Source: Chitinophagaceae bacterium (lineage in GTDB: Bacteria; Bacteroidota; Bacteroidia; Chitinophagales; Chitinophagaceae). Taken from it: DNA of 64,000 nt. The stretch lies in assembly GCA_947458275.1 (NCBI GenBank), contig CANGYR010000005.1, positions 1-64,000 of the forward strand, read 5' to 3'. This document shows positions 25,011 to 32,348 of the stretch, piece by piece (positions within the stretch are counted from its first letter, which is position 1; each line of letters starts with the position of its first letter). Below the pieces are notes generated by a model that saw only the letters and a program-made list of their open reading frames with translations, was not told the DNA's origin and made no database searches. Position numbers and translations under genes: made by a program.

Positions 25011-26150
25011 ATGTTTACCAATGCAGTTTTTCTTAATGCCTATCGTTTTTCTACCTATGAAATAAAAAAAATGGAGTGGCTTAAACAGTTGTTTATTCTA
25101 AACGGATATGAGTTTAACCCCGATCGCTTTCCAGAGGTGTATTATGATGAACGGCGGAAGGTAAGGTCAAATTTACCTGATCCTGATCATGATCACATTC
25201 ATGAGGGTACTCCTGATTTTTTGGGAATCTATACATATAATGCTAATCCCGGTCTGTGTGGCGAAAGTAGTGAAGGCGTAATAGTATTATTTAAAGATCG
25301 TATTGAGAATTATTGTAAAAATACAGGTTTAGATGAGGGTGATGTAAGATTTGTAGTGCTGATGCATGAGCTCGGTCACTGGCTAACTCATTGGGCTAAA
25401 TATCCGGCAGCAAAAACCTCTAATGTAAGATGGACTTACGGTTACAATCTTAAAAGAAGAAGAACACATGAAGCCTTGGCGCAGCTGATTGCCTATTGGG
25501 CTGCTGACGGCAATCCTAATCACGAAAATGTCTTATTTGAATTAAGTCCTAAAGTAGGCGGAGTTGTAGATCCGGCAAGTGTTTACGGGGGTTATATTGA
25601 TTTGGTGGGTAAGTCGAAATCGAAGATACTGGAAAAAGTAGGTCAACTGAGAATGTTCTGGGTTTTTAACGACGACAGGATGATGGAGTTTCTTTTGAAT
25701 CCTGTAGTTGATATTATGGTTTGGATTAATACCCATCCTGATATACCAAAAGCGCCCTCTAATATTAAGGATAATGCTTGGAAAGAATGGATAGAGGAAG
25801 GTGTGCGAAAAGATCTGATAGAGAACTTTGACCTAAAATTTTGTTGTGCCGGCTTTCTGGAGCTAGAAAGTAATAAGACACTACCATGCCTAGATTTTTA
25901 TCCTTTGTTAGTTGACAAAATTTATAGTCCCATAAATTCTTATGAGGAGCTCGCGGATTATATGCATAAATATTTTAACCCCAATAATACGCGTAATATT
26001 ATTGATCTTTATAAATTAATAAATAATAATGATGATATGATGGGGAGGTTTATTGAAACTTATAAAAATAAGTATGATGAAAATTTTTCTACATTAAATA
26101 CAATTAAAGAATTGACCGAAATTGACGGGATTGTGAGATTTCATAATTAA
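25011..26150 (+). CDS. Putative cytosolic zinc metalloprotease of unknown family
   Basis: 379 residues with no signal peptide or membrane segment. HELGH at residues 119-123 is followed 30 residues later by RRRTHEALAQLIAYW (His153, Glu154). This is the layout of a gluzincin-type site, where a downstream Glu is the third zinc ligand. Before it is an unusual DPDHDHIHEGTPDF stretch. The C-terminal 200 residues are Asn/Asp/Ile-rich with no motif I know. It is divergent from the deleted regulator copy and 60 bases upstream of another unknown gene, probably in one operon. Catalysis is inferred from the motif only. Confidence 0.65.
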   Translation: MFTNAVFLNAYRFSTYEIKKMEWLKQLFILNGYEFNPDRFPEVYYDERRKVRSNLPDPDHDHIHEGTPDFLGIYTYNANPGLCGESSEGVIVLFKDRIENYCKNTGLDEGDVRFVVLMHELGHWLTHWAKYPAAKTSNVRWTYGYNLKRRRTHEALAQLIAYWAADGNPNHENVLFELSPKVGGVVDPASVYGGYIDLVGKSKSKILEKVGQLRMFWVFNDDRMMEFLLNPVVDIMVWINTHPDIPKAPSNIKDNAWKEWIEEGVRKDLIENFDLKFCCAGFLELESNKTLPCLDFYPLLVDKIYSPINSYEELADYMHKYFNPNNTRNIIDLYKLINNNDDMMGRFIETYKNKYDENFSTLNTIKELTEIDGIVRFHN

Positions 26151-26210
26151 TCCTGATGTGACGGAGGATTATAATAAACTTTAACTATTATATTAAAATA
26201 CATAAAAACT

Positions 26211-26900
26211 ATGTTTAATAGATCTACTGCGATAAACAACCTTTTGTCTTCCTCTAATTTCAGCAATTATTTTATCACATTAATAAATAAAGTGGAGAAG
26301 CTTAAAGTGCTAAATTCATATCAAAAAATAATTGCCCATGCAAATACACCTAATGTCAATAGTCTGAAAGTCGATAGTCTGAAAATTATTTTTGGAGAGG
26401 CAACACAAAACTTAGATAGTTTTATTTACGGTGTTAATGACAAGAAAATAGCAGGGAATAGTTTTTTAAACCCTAAGGCCTTATTGGATAAGCCTTGTGG
26501 AAAGAATAGTGGATTCAGAGCAAGTGATCTGCATGATTTTCTTGCTGAAAGGACAGTGACTGCACTAGACCTTTTCCTTGTTCCATTGCCAAGTGAAATG
26601 TATAATTCCGCTTCATTACGCTCCATACTGACTGACATCAATGCTCTTGGTGGTCAGCAGAGATTTTACATTCAGCAAAAAGTAGATGAAATTGTGGACT
26701 TAGCGAAAGCCATTGATGTTAAAAAGATTAAAACCATTTCCCGATACGGGAAACCTCATGTTTTGGCAATGGGTTCAGAATTCAACAGGCAACTCAAAAC
26801 TGCACTAAACAAAACAGGCATTAGTTTGCTTACTTTTCCTGGAGATCTTAGTAATGGTAATGTCGGGATAGACATCAATAAATTTAATAGTTTTATATAG
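26211..26900 (+). CDS. Unknown protein, partner of the HExxH gene
   Basis: 229 residues, cytosolic by appearance. I recognise no domain. Features visible are a Leu/Ser/Asn-rich N-terminal helix (residues 5-35), a KPCGKNSGFRASDLHDFLAERT segment in the middle, and a C-terminal alternating region. It converges with the intact regulator at 26970. Its position suggests it works with, or is cut by, the metalloprotease-like protein. Confidence 0.5.
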   Translation: MFNRSTAINNLLSSSNFSNYFITLINKVEKLKVLNSYQKIIAHANTPNVNSLKVDSLKIIFGEATQNLDSFIYGVNDKKIAGNSFLNPKALLDKPCGKNSGFRASDLHDFLAERTVTALDLFLVPLPSEMYNSASLRSILTDINALGGQQRFYIQQKVDEIVDLAKAIDVKKIKTISRYGKPHVLAMGSEFNRQLKTALNKTGISLLTFPGDLSNGNVGIDINKFNSFI

Positions 26901-26969
26901 TGTATAATATCTTTTATCCGCTTTTTATCAATGGAAATCTTTCTTCAATAGATTCTATGTTTTACTTTC

Positions 26970-27902
26970 CTATTTGAGATTGCCTTTCCTAGCTAAAGAT
27001 ACGGTCTGTAAATTGATATAATCTATCAAAAGTTTTTTATCAGCATTCTTTATTATCTCTATGTTTTTCAAATAAGGAAATATCAAGTTTGCTATTCGTT
27101 GAATATCTACATAACGAATCGTCATTTCAAAAGGCTTATCGGCATTTTCCGTGTTAATGATTTCTATACTTTCAAATAAATCAACATGATATGATATTAA
27201 AATTGACCTGAAATAGAAATCCGACATGATTTTAAACTCTTTAATATCGTAGTTGTTTTGTTGAAGAAATCCAAAGTCATCTATCGCTCTTGCATCAAAA
27301 TTATCTAACTCATACTCTTCTCTTAACTCCTCAATTTTTTCAAGAACTTTTTTAGGTATTTGAGTAATATTCCTCATTTTATCAATTCGAGAAAAATAAA
27401 ATCGTTTGATTTCGGGATCTGCCTCAATTACTCTTTTATTTTCCTTTATTGAATCTTTTAAAATTATAGCCCAAAAAAAAGATAGTTTTTTGTTCTTATT
27501 TATTGATGTCTTAATAGGATAAACTGAATCATAAGATTTAATATTTTTGTCTTTCCCGAAATACATCTCAATATTAAATACCCTGTTTTCTTTTATACAT
27601 TTTTCTATAGTATCAATTTTATATTTAATGGTATTGAAGGATGCTTTGCTTATTTTTTTATTTATATTTAAATTTTTAGAAATTATATATCTATATTTAT
27701 TTTTTACCTTTTTTTTCTGAACATCATAAATACCTTCATTTTTTATTTTTTTGACTACCCTTGAAATTTGTTTAATGTGGCTTTGATTGGGGTTGGTTAT
27801 ATCTTTTCCGTAAATCAGTTGTAATAATCTCTCTTTATTAATCTCTTTTTGTTTTAACCATGCTCTGATTATGATTTTAATATCAGATATTTTTTGGGGC
27901 AT
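26970..27902 (-). CDS. WYL-type transcriptional regulator
   Basis: 310 residues. An N-terminal winged-helix region (about 1-80, with QSHIKQISRVVKKIKNEGIYDV) is followed by a middle domain whose strand pattern (DSVYPIKTSINKNKKLSFFWAII, then KRFYFSRIDKMRNI) fits a WYL fold. The C-terminal WCX-like extension has FEMTIRYVDIQRIANLIFPYLK. BrxR and CapW proteins with this plan repress phage-defence operons and respond to nucleic-acid ligands. The canonical WYL tripeptide is not obvious, so the assignment rests on layout. A deleted copy lies 2.6 kb away. It is divergent from the small genes at 28111. Confidence 0.68.
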   Translation of the reverse strand: MPQKISDIKIIIRAWLKQKEINKERLLQLIYGKDITNPNQSHIKQISRVVKKIKNEGIYDVQKKKVKNKYRYIISKNLNINKKISKASFNTIKYKIDTIEKCIKENRVFNIEMYFGKDKNIKSYDSVYPIKTSINKNKKLSFFWAIILKDSIKENKRVIEADPEIKRFYFSRIDKMRNITQIPKKVLEKIEELREEYELDNFDARAIDDFGFLQQNNYDIKEFKIMSDFYFRSILISYHVDLFESIEIINTENADKPFEMTIRYVDIQRIANLIFPYLKNIEIIKNADKKLLIDYINLQTVSLARKGNLK

Positions 27903-28110
27903 ATTGTCCTATTTAAAGTCTTTTTTATTTACTTAAAACTCAATTATAGCAAGGATTTATAAATATAAATTGAGGCTTTTTTTGTGGCAATAAGCAAGTG
28001 TAATTTTATTATGATTTTTGGGTAAAGTAGGTTTGCATAAACTATAATCTGCATTTAAGTGATGATTATAAAAATAATTAATTTATTTAAAAAAATAAAA
28101 AAATCTTATT
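27903..28110. promoter_or_regulatory. Conserved divergent control region, copy B
   Basis: It shares blocks with copy A at 27918-27939, 27966-27976 and 28061-28073, in the same order, and is 22 bases longer. A TAGGTTTG at 28028-28035 could be a -7 box for the plus-strand genes. It lies between the intact regulator and the first small gene. Confidence 0.6.
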
Positions 28111-28371
28111 ATGAACAACTCAAATGAAAGGGATGCAATCATCGAACATCTGTCGGACGGCTATATTCATCTCTATAATAATTTTAACGAACTGCTCGCA
28201 GAGTTTACAACGCTGCTTATTACCATTAATGGTGGCTCATATTTTGAAACAGATACTGAAGATAAAGTTAAGCTGGCATCAGAAGCCGCGATGATTTTTA
28301 AAAAGAAAAACAAAACCAAACAGCTTAATGTAATTATTAATGGGTTACAGGAATATCATGATCAACTATAG
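28111..28371 (+). CDS. Small unknown protein (86 aa)
   Basis: 86 residues, acidic and helical by pattern (IIEHLSDGYIHLYNNFNELLAEF), with no cysteines and no known motif. It is the first gene after the conserved control region, so it is the most likely direct target of the WYL-type regulator. Confidence 0.55.
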   Translation: MNNSNERDAIIEHLSDGYIHLYNNFNELLAEFTTLLITINGGSYFETDTEDKVKLASEAAMIFKKKNKTKQLNVIINGLQEYHDQL

Positions 28372-28474
28372 TCCATTTATTTTTTAGATGAACTAATACA
28401 ACAATGGCGGATTTCGAGAAGACGACTATTGGAAAAGCTATGTCATGTAAAAATCAATTAAAAACTATATAAAA

Positions 28475-28795
28475 ATGAAAGCAGAAGAAGACGAATACCC
28501 TTTCAAAGCAATAATCAGAGAGAAATATTATAAACTGTACAAAGAGATGAAAAGCAAAGGTCTCGCATATTTTGAACCTGGGTTTGAGCTTTATTATCTG
28601 AGTATGGCATATACAATAATGATTTATTACACGAACGAAGAGAAATTTGAAGAATGTTGTTTAATCAGAGATCTGATTGATGATTTTATGAGGAAACAGC
28701 CGGGTGCGGCTCAAATCGCCATCATGAAAATGATGAAAAACAACGAGGAATTATTTAGAAATCAACCATATTCAAAAAACAGAAGAAAACATTAA
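28475..28795 (+). CDS. Small unknown protein (106 aa)
   Basis: 106 residues, mostly helical by pattern. It contains a short aromatic stretch (FELYYLSMAYTIMIYYTNE), two adjacent cysteines (ECCLIRD) and a basic C-terminus (SKNRRKH). No family recognised. Four bases separate its stop from the next small frame. Confidence 0.55.
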   Translation: MKAEEDEYPFKAIIREKYYKLYKEMKSKGLAYFEPGFELYYLSMAYTIMIYYTNEEKFEECCLIRDLIDDFMRKQPGAAQIAIMKMMKNNEELFRNQPYSKNRRKH

Positions 28796-28799
28796 AATC

Positions 28800-28973
28800 A
28801 TGAGTAAAAACAATTATCCCGACTCCGGACTTTCATACCTTATCAGTATTGTGGCTTTTGTGCTTCGAATCACAGGTAAAATTCTGGCTTTCCCTTTTCG
28901 CGTTTGGTGGCATTATATTAATCCACTTAATGTTACAAGGATTAAAATAGAAAACAAACGCCGATCCGTTTAG
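28800..28973 (+). CDS. Very small predicted membrane-associated protein (57 aa)
   Basis: A 57-codon frame starting with ATG at 28800, four bases after the preceding stop. It has one hydrophobic or amphipathic segment (residues 12-36: LSYLISIVAFVLRIT then LAFPFRVWW) and a basic end (KIENKRRSV). Tight spacing and the membrane-like segment make it look real. Small membrane peptides beside regulators can be toxins or effectors, but nothing here proves it. Confidence 0.5.
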   Translation: MSKNNYPDSGLSYLISIVAFVLRITGKILAFPFRVWWHYINPLNVTRIKIENKRRSV

Positions 28974-29012
28974 TCAACTGATAAAATAATTTTTATAACT
29001 AAATCAACTATT

Positions 29013-29414
29013 ATGACCTGTCCCGAATTTTATTCCTTTATAAAAAAGGAGTTTATCAAAGACCAAAATTTCATACTCATCGAAAGAATCCAGCAAATTA
29101 CTCCCCGACCTCATTACGGAACATTTGGAACAGGTGAGGTTGCTTTTTGCGAAATCATTCTTCATTACAATGACCAAAGAAATATAATCAGGTTCATTTC
29201 AAATATTCTCAGCGATGGAATTGATCCATATTTAAAAATTGAACTCATATCTATTACACTTGCCAGCCCCAGTCACCCTAATTTAGCTGGTTTCTTTGAA
29301 GCGAAGGGCTCTGTAATTTTTCAAGGATCAATGGCTGATGAAAATAATCCAAAGGAACTGAATACATCTTTTCTGATGAACATACTGAATAATTATCACT
29401 CATTTGTAAGATAA
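29013..29414 (+). CDS. Unknown protein (133 aa)
   Basis: 133 residues, mixed alpha/beta by pattern. Segments such as EVAFCEIILHYNDQRNIIRFISNIL and GFFEAKGSVIFQGSMAD are visible. There is no signal peptide and no family I know. It is the last gene before a fresh promoter at 29508 and probably belongs to the small-gene operon that starts at 28111. Confidence 0.5.
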   Translation: MTCPEFYSFIKKEFIKDQNFILIERIQQITPRPHYGTFGTGEVAFCEIILHYNDQRNIIRFISNILSDGIDPYLKIELISITLASPSHPNLAGFFEAKGSVIFQGSMADENNPKELNTSFLMNILNNYHSFVR

Positions 29415-29507
29415 ACAGATACTTAAAAGACAAAATCAATCTATTTTTTTTTGATTGCTTTCTTAATCCAACAAAATGTTAAGGTTCAATAAACAACATC
29501 AAAATAT

Positions 29508-29538
29508 TTTTTTCGCCGACATGTCGTTCTTATATTTG
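29508..29538 (+). promoter_or_regulatory. Probable promoter upstream of the 229-aa gene
   Basis: TTTT at 29508-29511, a 19-base spacer and TATATTTG at 29531-29538 match the Bacteroidota promoter pattern at seven of eight key positions. The transcript would have a leader of about 110 bases, in which CCCGA (29595-29599) and TCGGG (29624-29628) can pair. Confidence 0.55.
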
Positions 29539-29655
29539 TGGGCTCAATTACTTTTTTATGTAACCTTTCACAGAGAAAATTAAGCATTTAACAACCCGAC
29601 AGCCAGTGGTCTGCCATTGAAGTTCGGGATATTTTAAACCTTAAATTTTCTCAAC

Positions 29656-30345
29656 ATGAAAAAGCAAAAATTTTCAAGACCGTCTCGTTCATTAGTTTCT
29701 CAACTCAAGCCAGTAGATACTGAGCGTTTTGTCTGGCACGTTTCGAACTGTTTTTTTCAAAAAGACCTGAAGGATTATATGCCTTCCATCTTCCAGTGTT
29801 TCCGTCTGGAGGACTCGCCGAGCTATTGTGAGGCGTACTTTAAGCACGCTCAATATGTACGGGAGAGCATTTCCCGTAACGGGCTGCTCTTGGGTAAAAA
29901 GGCGGAGTTGATATTTGCCAATAATGGCATCGATGACATAAATTTTATGTTTCCGCTGTGGCTTGACAAGTTCGCACAAGACGTGTACAACCCTGCCAAA
30001 ACCGAAATGGGCTGGGTATCTGTTTACGATTTCTGGCGCATTGACACCAAAAAGTGTGAAGGCAAATGGTTTGTTGATCCTTTTATGGAAGAGGATTTGA
30101 ATTTATTGGAAAAAAACGAACTCGGCTCTGTAGTTCCCGCCAACTTTGTGTGTACAGACAAGCCCGTACCTGCTGAAGCGTTGAAGCTTTTTCGCTTCAA
30201 CGAGGCCGCTTACGAAAGTAAGCGCTCCAGGTTTGTTTTCCGTGACGGTGGCCTTAAAGTGATCTCCTACAAAGGTGTATGGGACGCTATTCGCGAGGTG
30301 GATCAGGCGGACATTCCCTTCATGCAGCTCGAAAGAGCTGCGTGA
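29656..30345 (+). CDS. Unknown protein with foreign base composition (229 aa)
   Basis: 229 residues, cytosolic, rich in Phe, Trp and charged residues (FVWHVSNCFFQKDLKDYMPSI, FMFPLWLDKFAQDVYN, GWVSVYDFWRIDTKK). No domain recognised. The coding sequence is visibly richer in G and C than the genes on both sides, with codons such as CGC, GGC and CTC more frequent, which suggests recent acquisition. It has its own promoter and long leader. It lies between the WYL-linked small genes and the AAA+/RecDCB operon. Confidence 0.6.
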   Translation: MKKQKFSRPSRSLVSQLKPVDTERFVWHVSNCFFQKDLKDYMPSIFQCFRLEDSPSYCEAYFKHAQYVRESISRNGLLLGKKAELIFANNGIDDINFMFPLWLDKFAQDVYNPAKTEMGWVSVYDFWRIDTKKCEGKWFVDPFMEEDLNLLEKNELGSVVPANFVCTDKPVPAEALKLFRFNEAAYESKRSRFVFRDGGLKVISYKGVWDAIREVDQADIPFMQLERAA

Positions 30346-30433
30346 TGAAATGTGGAAAACATTTGATCCATTTCAAAGAACAAAAAAACATTTGTTAAAA
30401 AAAGACATTGTAAAAAGATTACAATCTGAAGTA

Positions 30434-30542
30434 TTAAGTTGCATTCCGTTTTATTCGGAAACAACTTAACGATCCCATTTACAATATTAAAGCAACTCAC
30501 CGAGCTGCAATTGGTCAACCGACCAAAAGGATACCCTTTTGG
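30434..30542 (+). promoter_or_regulatory. Three hairpins in the leader of the AAA+/recDCB genes
   Basis: Hairpin 1: TTAAGTTG (30434-30441) with CAACTTAA (30462-30469), with an inner TTCCG/CGGAA pair. Hairpin 2: TTGGTC (30511-30516) with GACCAA (30521-30526) around AACC. Hairpin 3: CCAAAAGG (30523-30530) with CCTTTTGG (30535-30542) around ATAC. Hairpins 2 and 3 share bases, so only one can form at a time. No gene is seen in 30346-30589. Confidence 0.55.
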
Positions 30543-30589
30543 ATTAACCATTGTAGTGTTGGATGTATAAATATTAAAAACAAACATCT

Positions 30590-32260
30590 ATGATAAATTT
30601 TAAAGAATCAGCCAATGAATTACTGGATGCAATTTTTGCCGTGCATAACGGAATGGAAGACAGCGGATTTGCCGTTGACCAACTTGATGCGTATGAAAGT
30701 CAGTTGAAAATACTTACTGAGTATTTTAATTGTAATCCTCAAGAAGCGGCTGTGCTTGCTACGCTTTACAGACTTCAAATTTCATCGGACAGCGCGTCGG
30801 TTAGAGGAGTGTTGAAGCATGCAGGACTTAAAATTTCTTCTGCGAAACATATTCATCGTGCACTCGAAGTGTTTGTTGACAGAAACTGGCTAAAACCTGT
30901 AAAAGAAATAGGATTGTTTCCGCTTACAAATTATCAGTTTTCACAGAGGTTTGTTCGTTCGGTGAATAACATGGACAGAGAGAAACTTAAGGAAAAGAAA
31001 ATTGAAAATGCTATTCAGTTATTTAAAAAAATTGAATCATTATTAATAGACAGAAGGGCTAAAACCATCAGCAGGGAGGTGCTTATCGATAAAGTGCAGC
31101 ATTTACTTAAGAGCAATCCGTTTGAATTCACAGATTATGTAAATAGTCTTTCCTTGTCACCAAGCGACTTGATTTGTTTTCTGTATTACTGTGTAAAATA
31201 TTCATCCGGAAATGAATCAGCAGAAGTAAATGATTTATTGAGGGCCTTATCGTTTGAGGCGGAAGAAGAGTATCGCATAAAAAAACAGTTTAGATTATGC
31301 ACCGGGCCTCTTTTTGAAAATGATCTTATAGAAAAATCAGAGTCGGAGTTCGTATTTGGAGGAGCAGAATATAAAATTTCTGACAAGGTATCCTCTATTT
31401 TTGATGATGGATCAAAAGAAAATAAGGCGGTGAAATTCAGCTCTGAATTGATGCAGTTTCAGACGTTTGATAAAATCAATCACTGCGAACTTTTTTATAA
31501 TGACAAGGAAAAAGAGTTGATTCAAAATCTGCACCAGTTGATTAATGAAGATGCTTACAAAGAATTTGTTCAGAAAATGGATGCAGAAGGCATGAGTTCT
31601 GGACTTACTGTATTGCTTCACGGAAAACCCGGTACCGGAAAAACTGAAACCGTTTTTCAATTGGCCCGCGAGAGCAAGCGCCATCTGCTTTCTGTGGAAG
31701 CCAGTGCTATCAGAAGCAAATGGGTGGGTGATACCGAGAAGAATCTGAAAAAAATGTTCAAGGAATATCATTCGGCAGCAGCCAAATTTGGGCACACACC
31801 GATTCTTTTGTTCAACGAAGCAGATGCAATTCTGACTAAAAGAGGAGCGGTAAAAGATCGTGGCGACCATTATGAAAATGCCATTCAAAATTTATTGTTG
31901 CAGGAATTGGAGAATTTTAAAGGGATATTCATCGGCACTACCAATCTTACCGAAAACCTCGATAATGCTTTTCAAAGAAGAATATTATATAAAATTCATT
32001 TTAATAAGCCGGTGAATGGTATTCGCAGAAAAATATTCCACAGTGCATTTCCTCATCTTACTGAGACAGAGGTTATAGAATTGGCTGAAATGTATCACAT
32101 GACCGGAAGTGAGATTATGAATGTAAAAAAGAAAATAGTCATTCGCCAAATGCTTCAATCAGACCAGCCAACTCTTTTATTGTTGCATGAACTTTGTCAG
32201 GAAGAGCTTAGTCTTCAGTCGGAAAATTTATCCAAGACTATTGGATTCAGAAGGGCTTAG
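30590..32260 (+). CDS. AAA+ ATPase with N-terminal helical region
   Basis: 556 residues. The first 300 residues are helical and include winged-helix-like segments (SVRGVLKHAGLKISSAKHIHRALEVF). The AAA+ core has Walker A HGKPGTGKT (about residue 344) and Walker B ILLFNEADAIL (about 404), where the usual Asp is Asn. Sensor 1 is FIGTTNL and the arginine-finger region is DNAFQRRI. Such ATPases of the Cdc48/Spo-VK type are common in Bacteroidota with unknown clients. It lies 88 bases before recD and may be cotranscribed with it. Confidence 0.82.
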   Translation: MINFKESANELLDAIFAVHNGMEDSGFAVDQLDAYESQLKILTEYFNCNPQEAAVLATLYRLQISSDSASVRGVLKHAGLKISSAKHIHRALEVFVDRNWLKPVKEIGLFPLTNYQFSQRFVRSVNNMDREKLKEKKIENAIQLFKKIESLLIDRRAKTISREVLIDKVQHLLKSNPFEFTDYVNSLSLSPSDLICFLYYCVKYSSGNESAEVNDLLRALSFEAEEEYRIKKQFRLCTGPLFENDLIEKSESEFVFGGAEYKISDKVSSIFDDGSKENKAVKFSSELMQFQTFDKINHCELFYNDKEKELIQNLHQLINEDAYKEFVQKMDAEGMSSGLTVLLHGKPGTGKTETVFQLARESKRHLLSVEASAIRSKWVGDTEKNLKKMFKEYHSAAAKFGHTPILLFNEADAILTKRGAVKDRGDHYENAIQNLLLQELENFKGIFIGTTNLTENLDNAFQRRILYKIHFNKPVNGIRRKIFHSAFPHLTETEVIELAEMYHMTGSEIMNVKKKIVIRQMLQSDQPTLLLLHELCQEELSLQSENLSKTIGFRRA

Positions 32261-32348
32261 ACTGGAAATAAATGGGATAAATATATAATCAATGTATAAA
32301 TTTACATCCCGGGTAATTAATAGTGTTTTATCCAAATAAATCAAATTC

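Noticed and set aside
30275-30469. 64-codon plus-strand frame overlapping the end of the 229-aa gene
   Set aside because: It overlaps a better gene in another frame, runs through hairpin 1 and shows no recognisable pattern.
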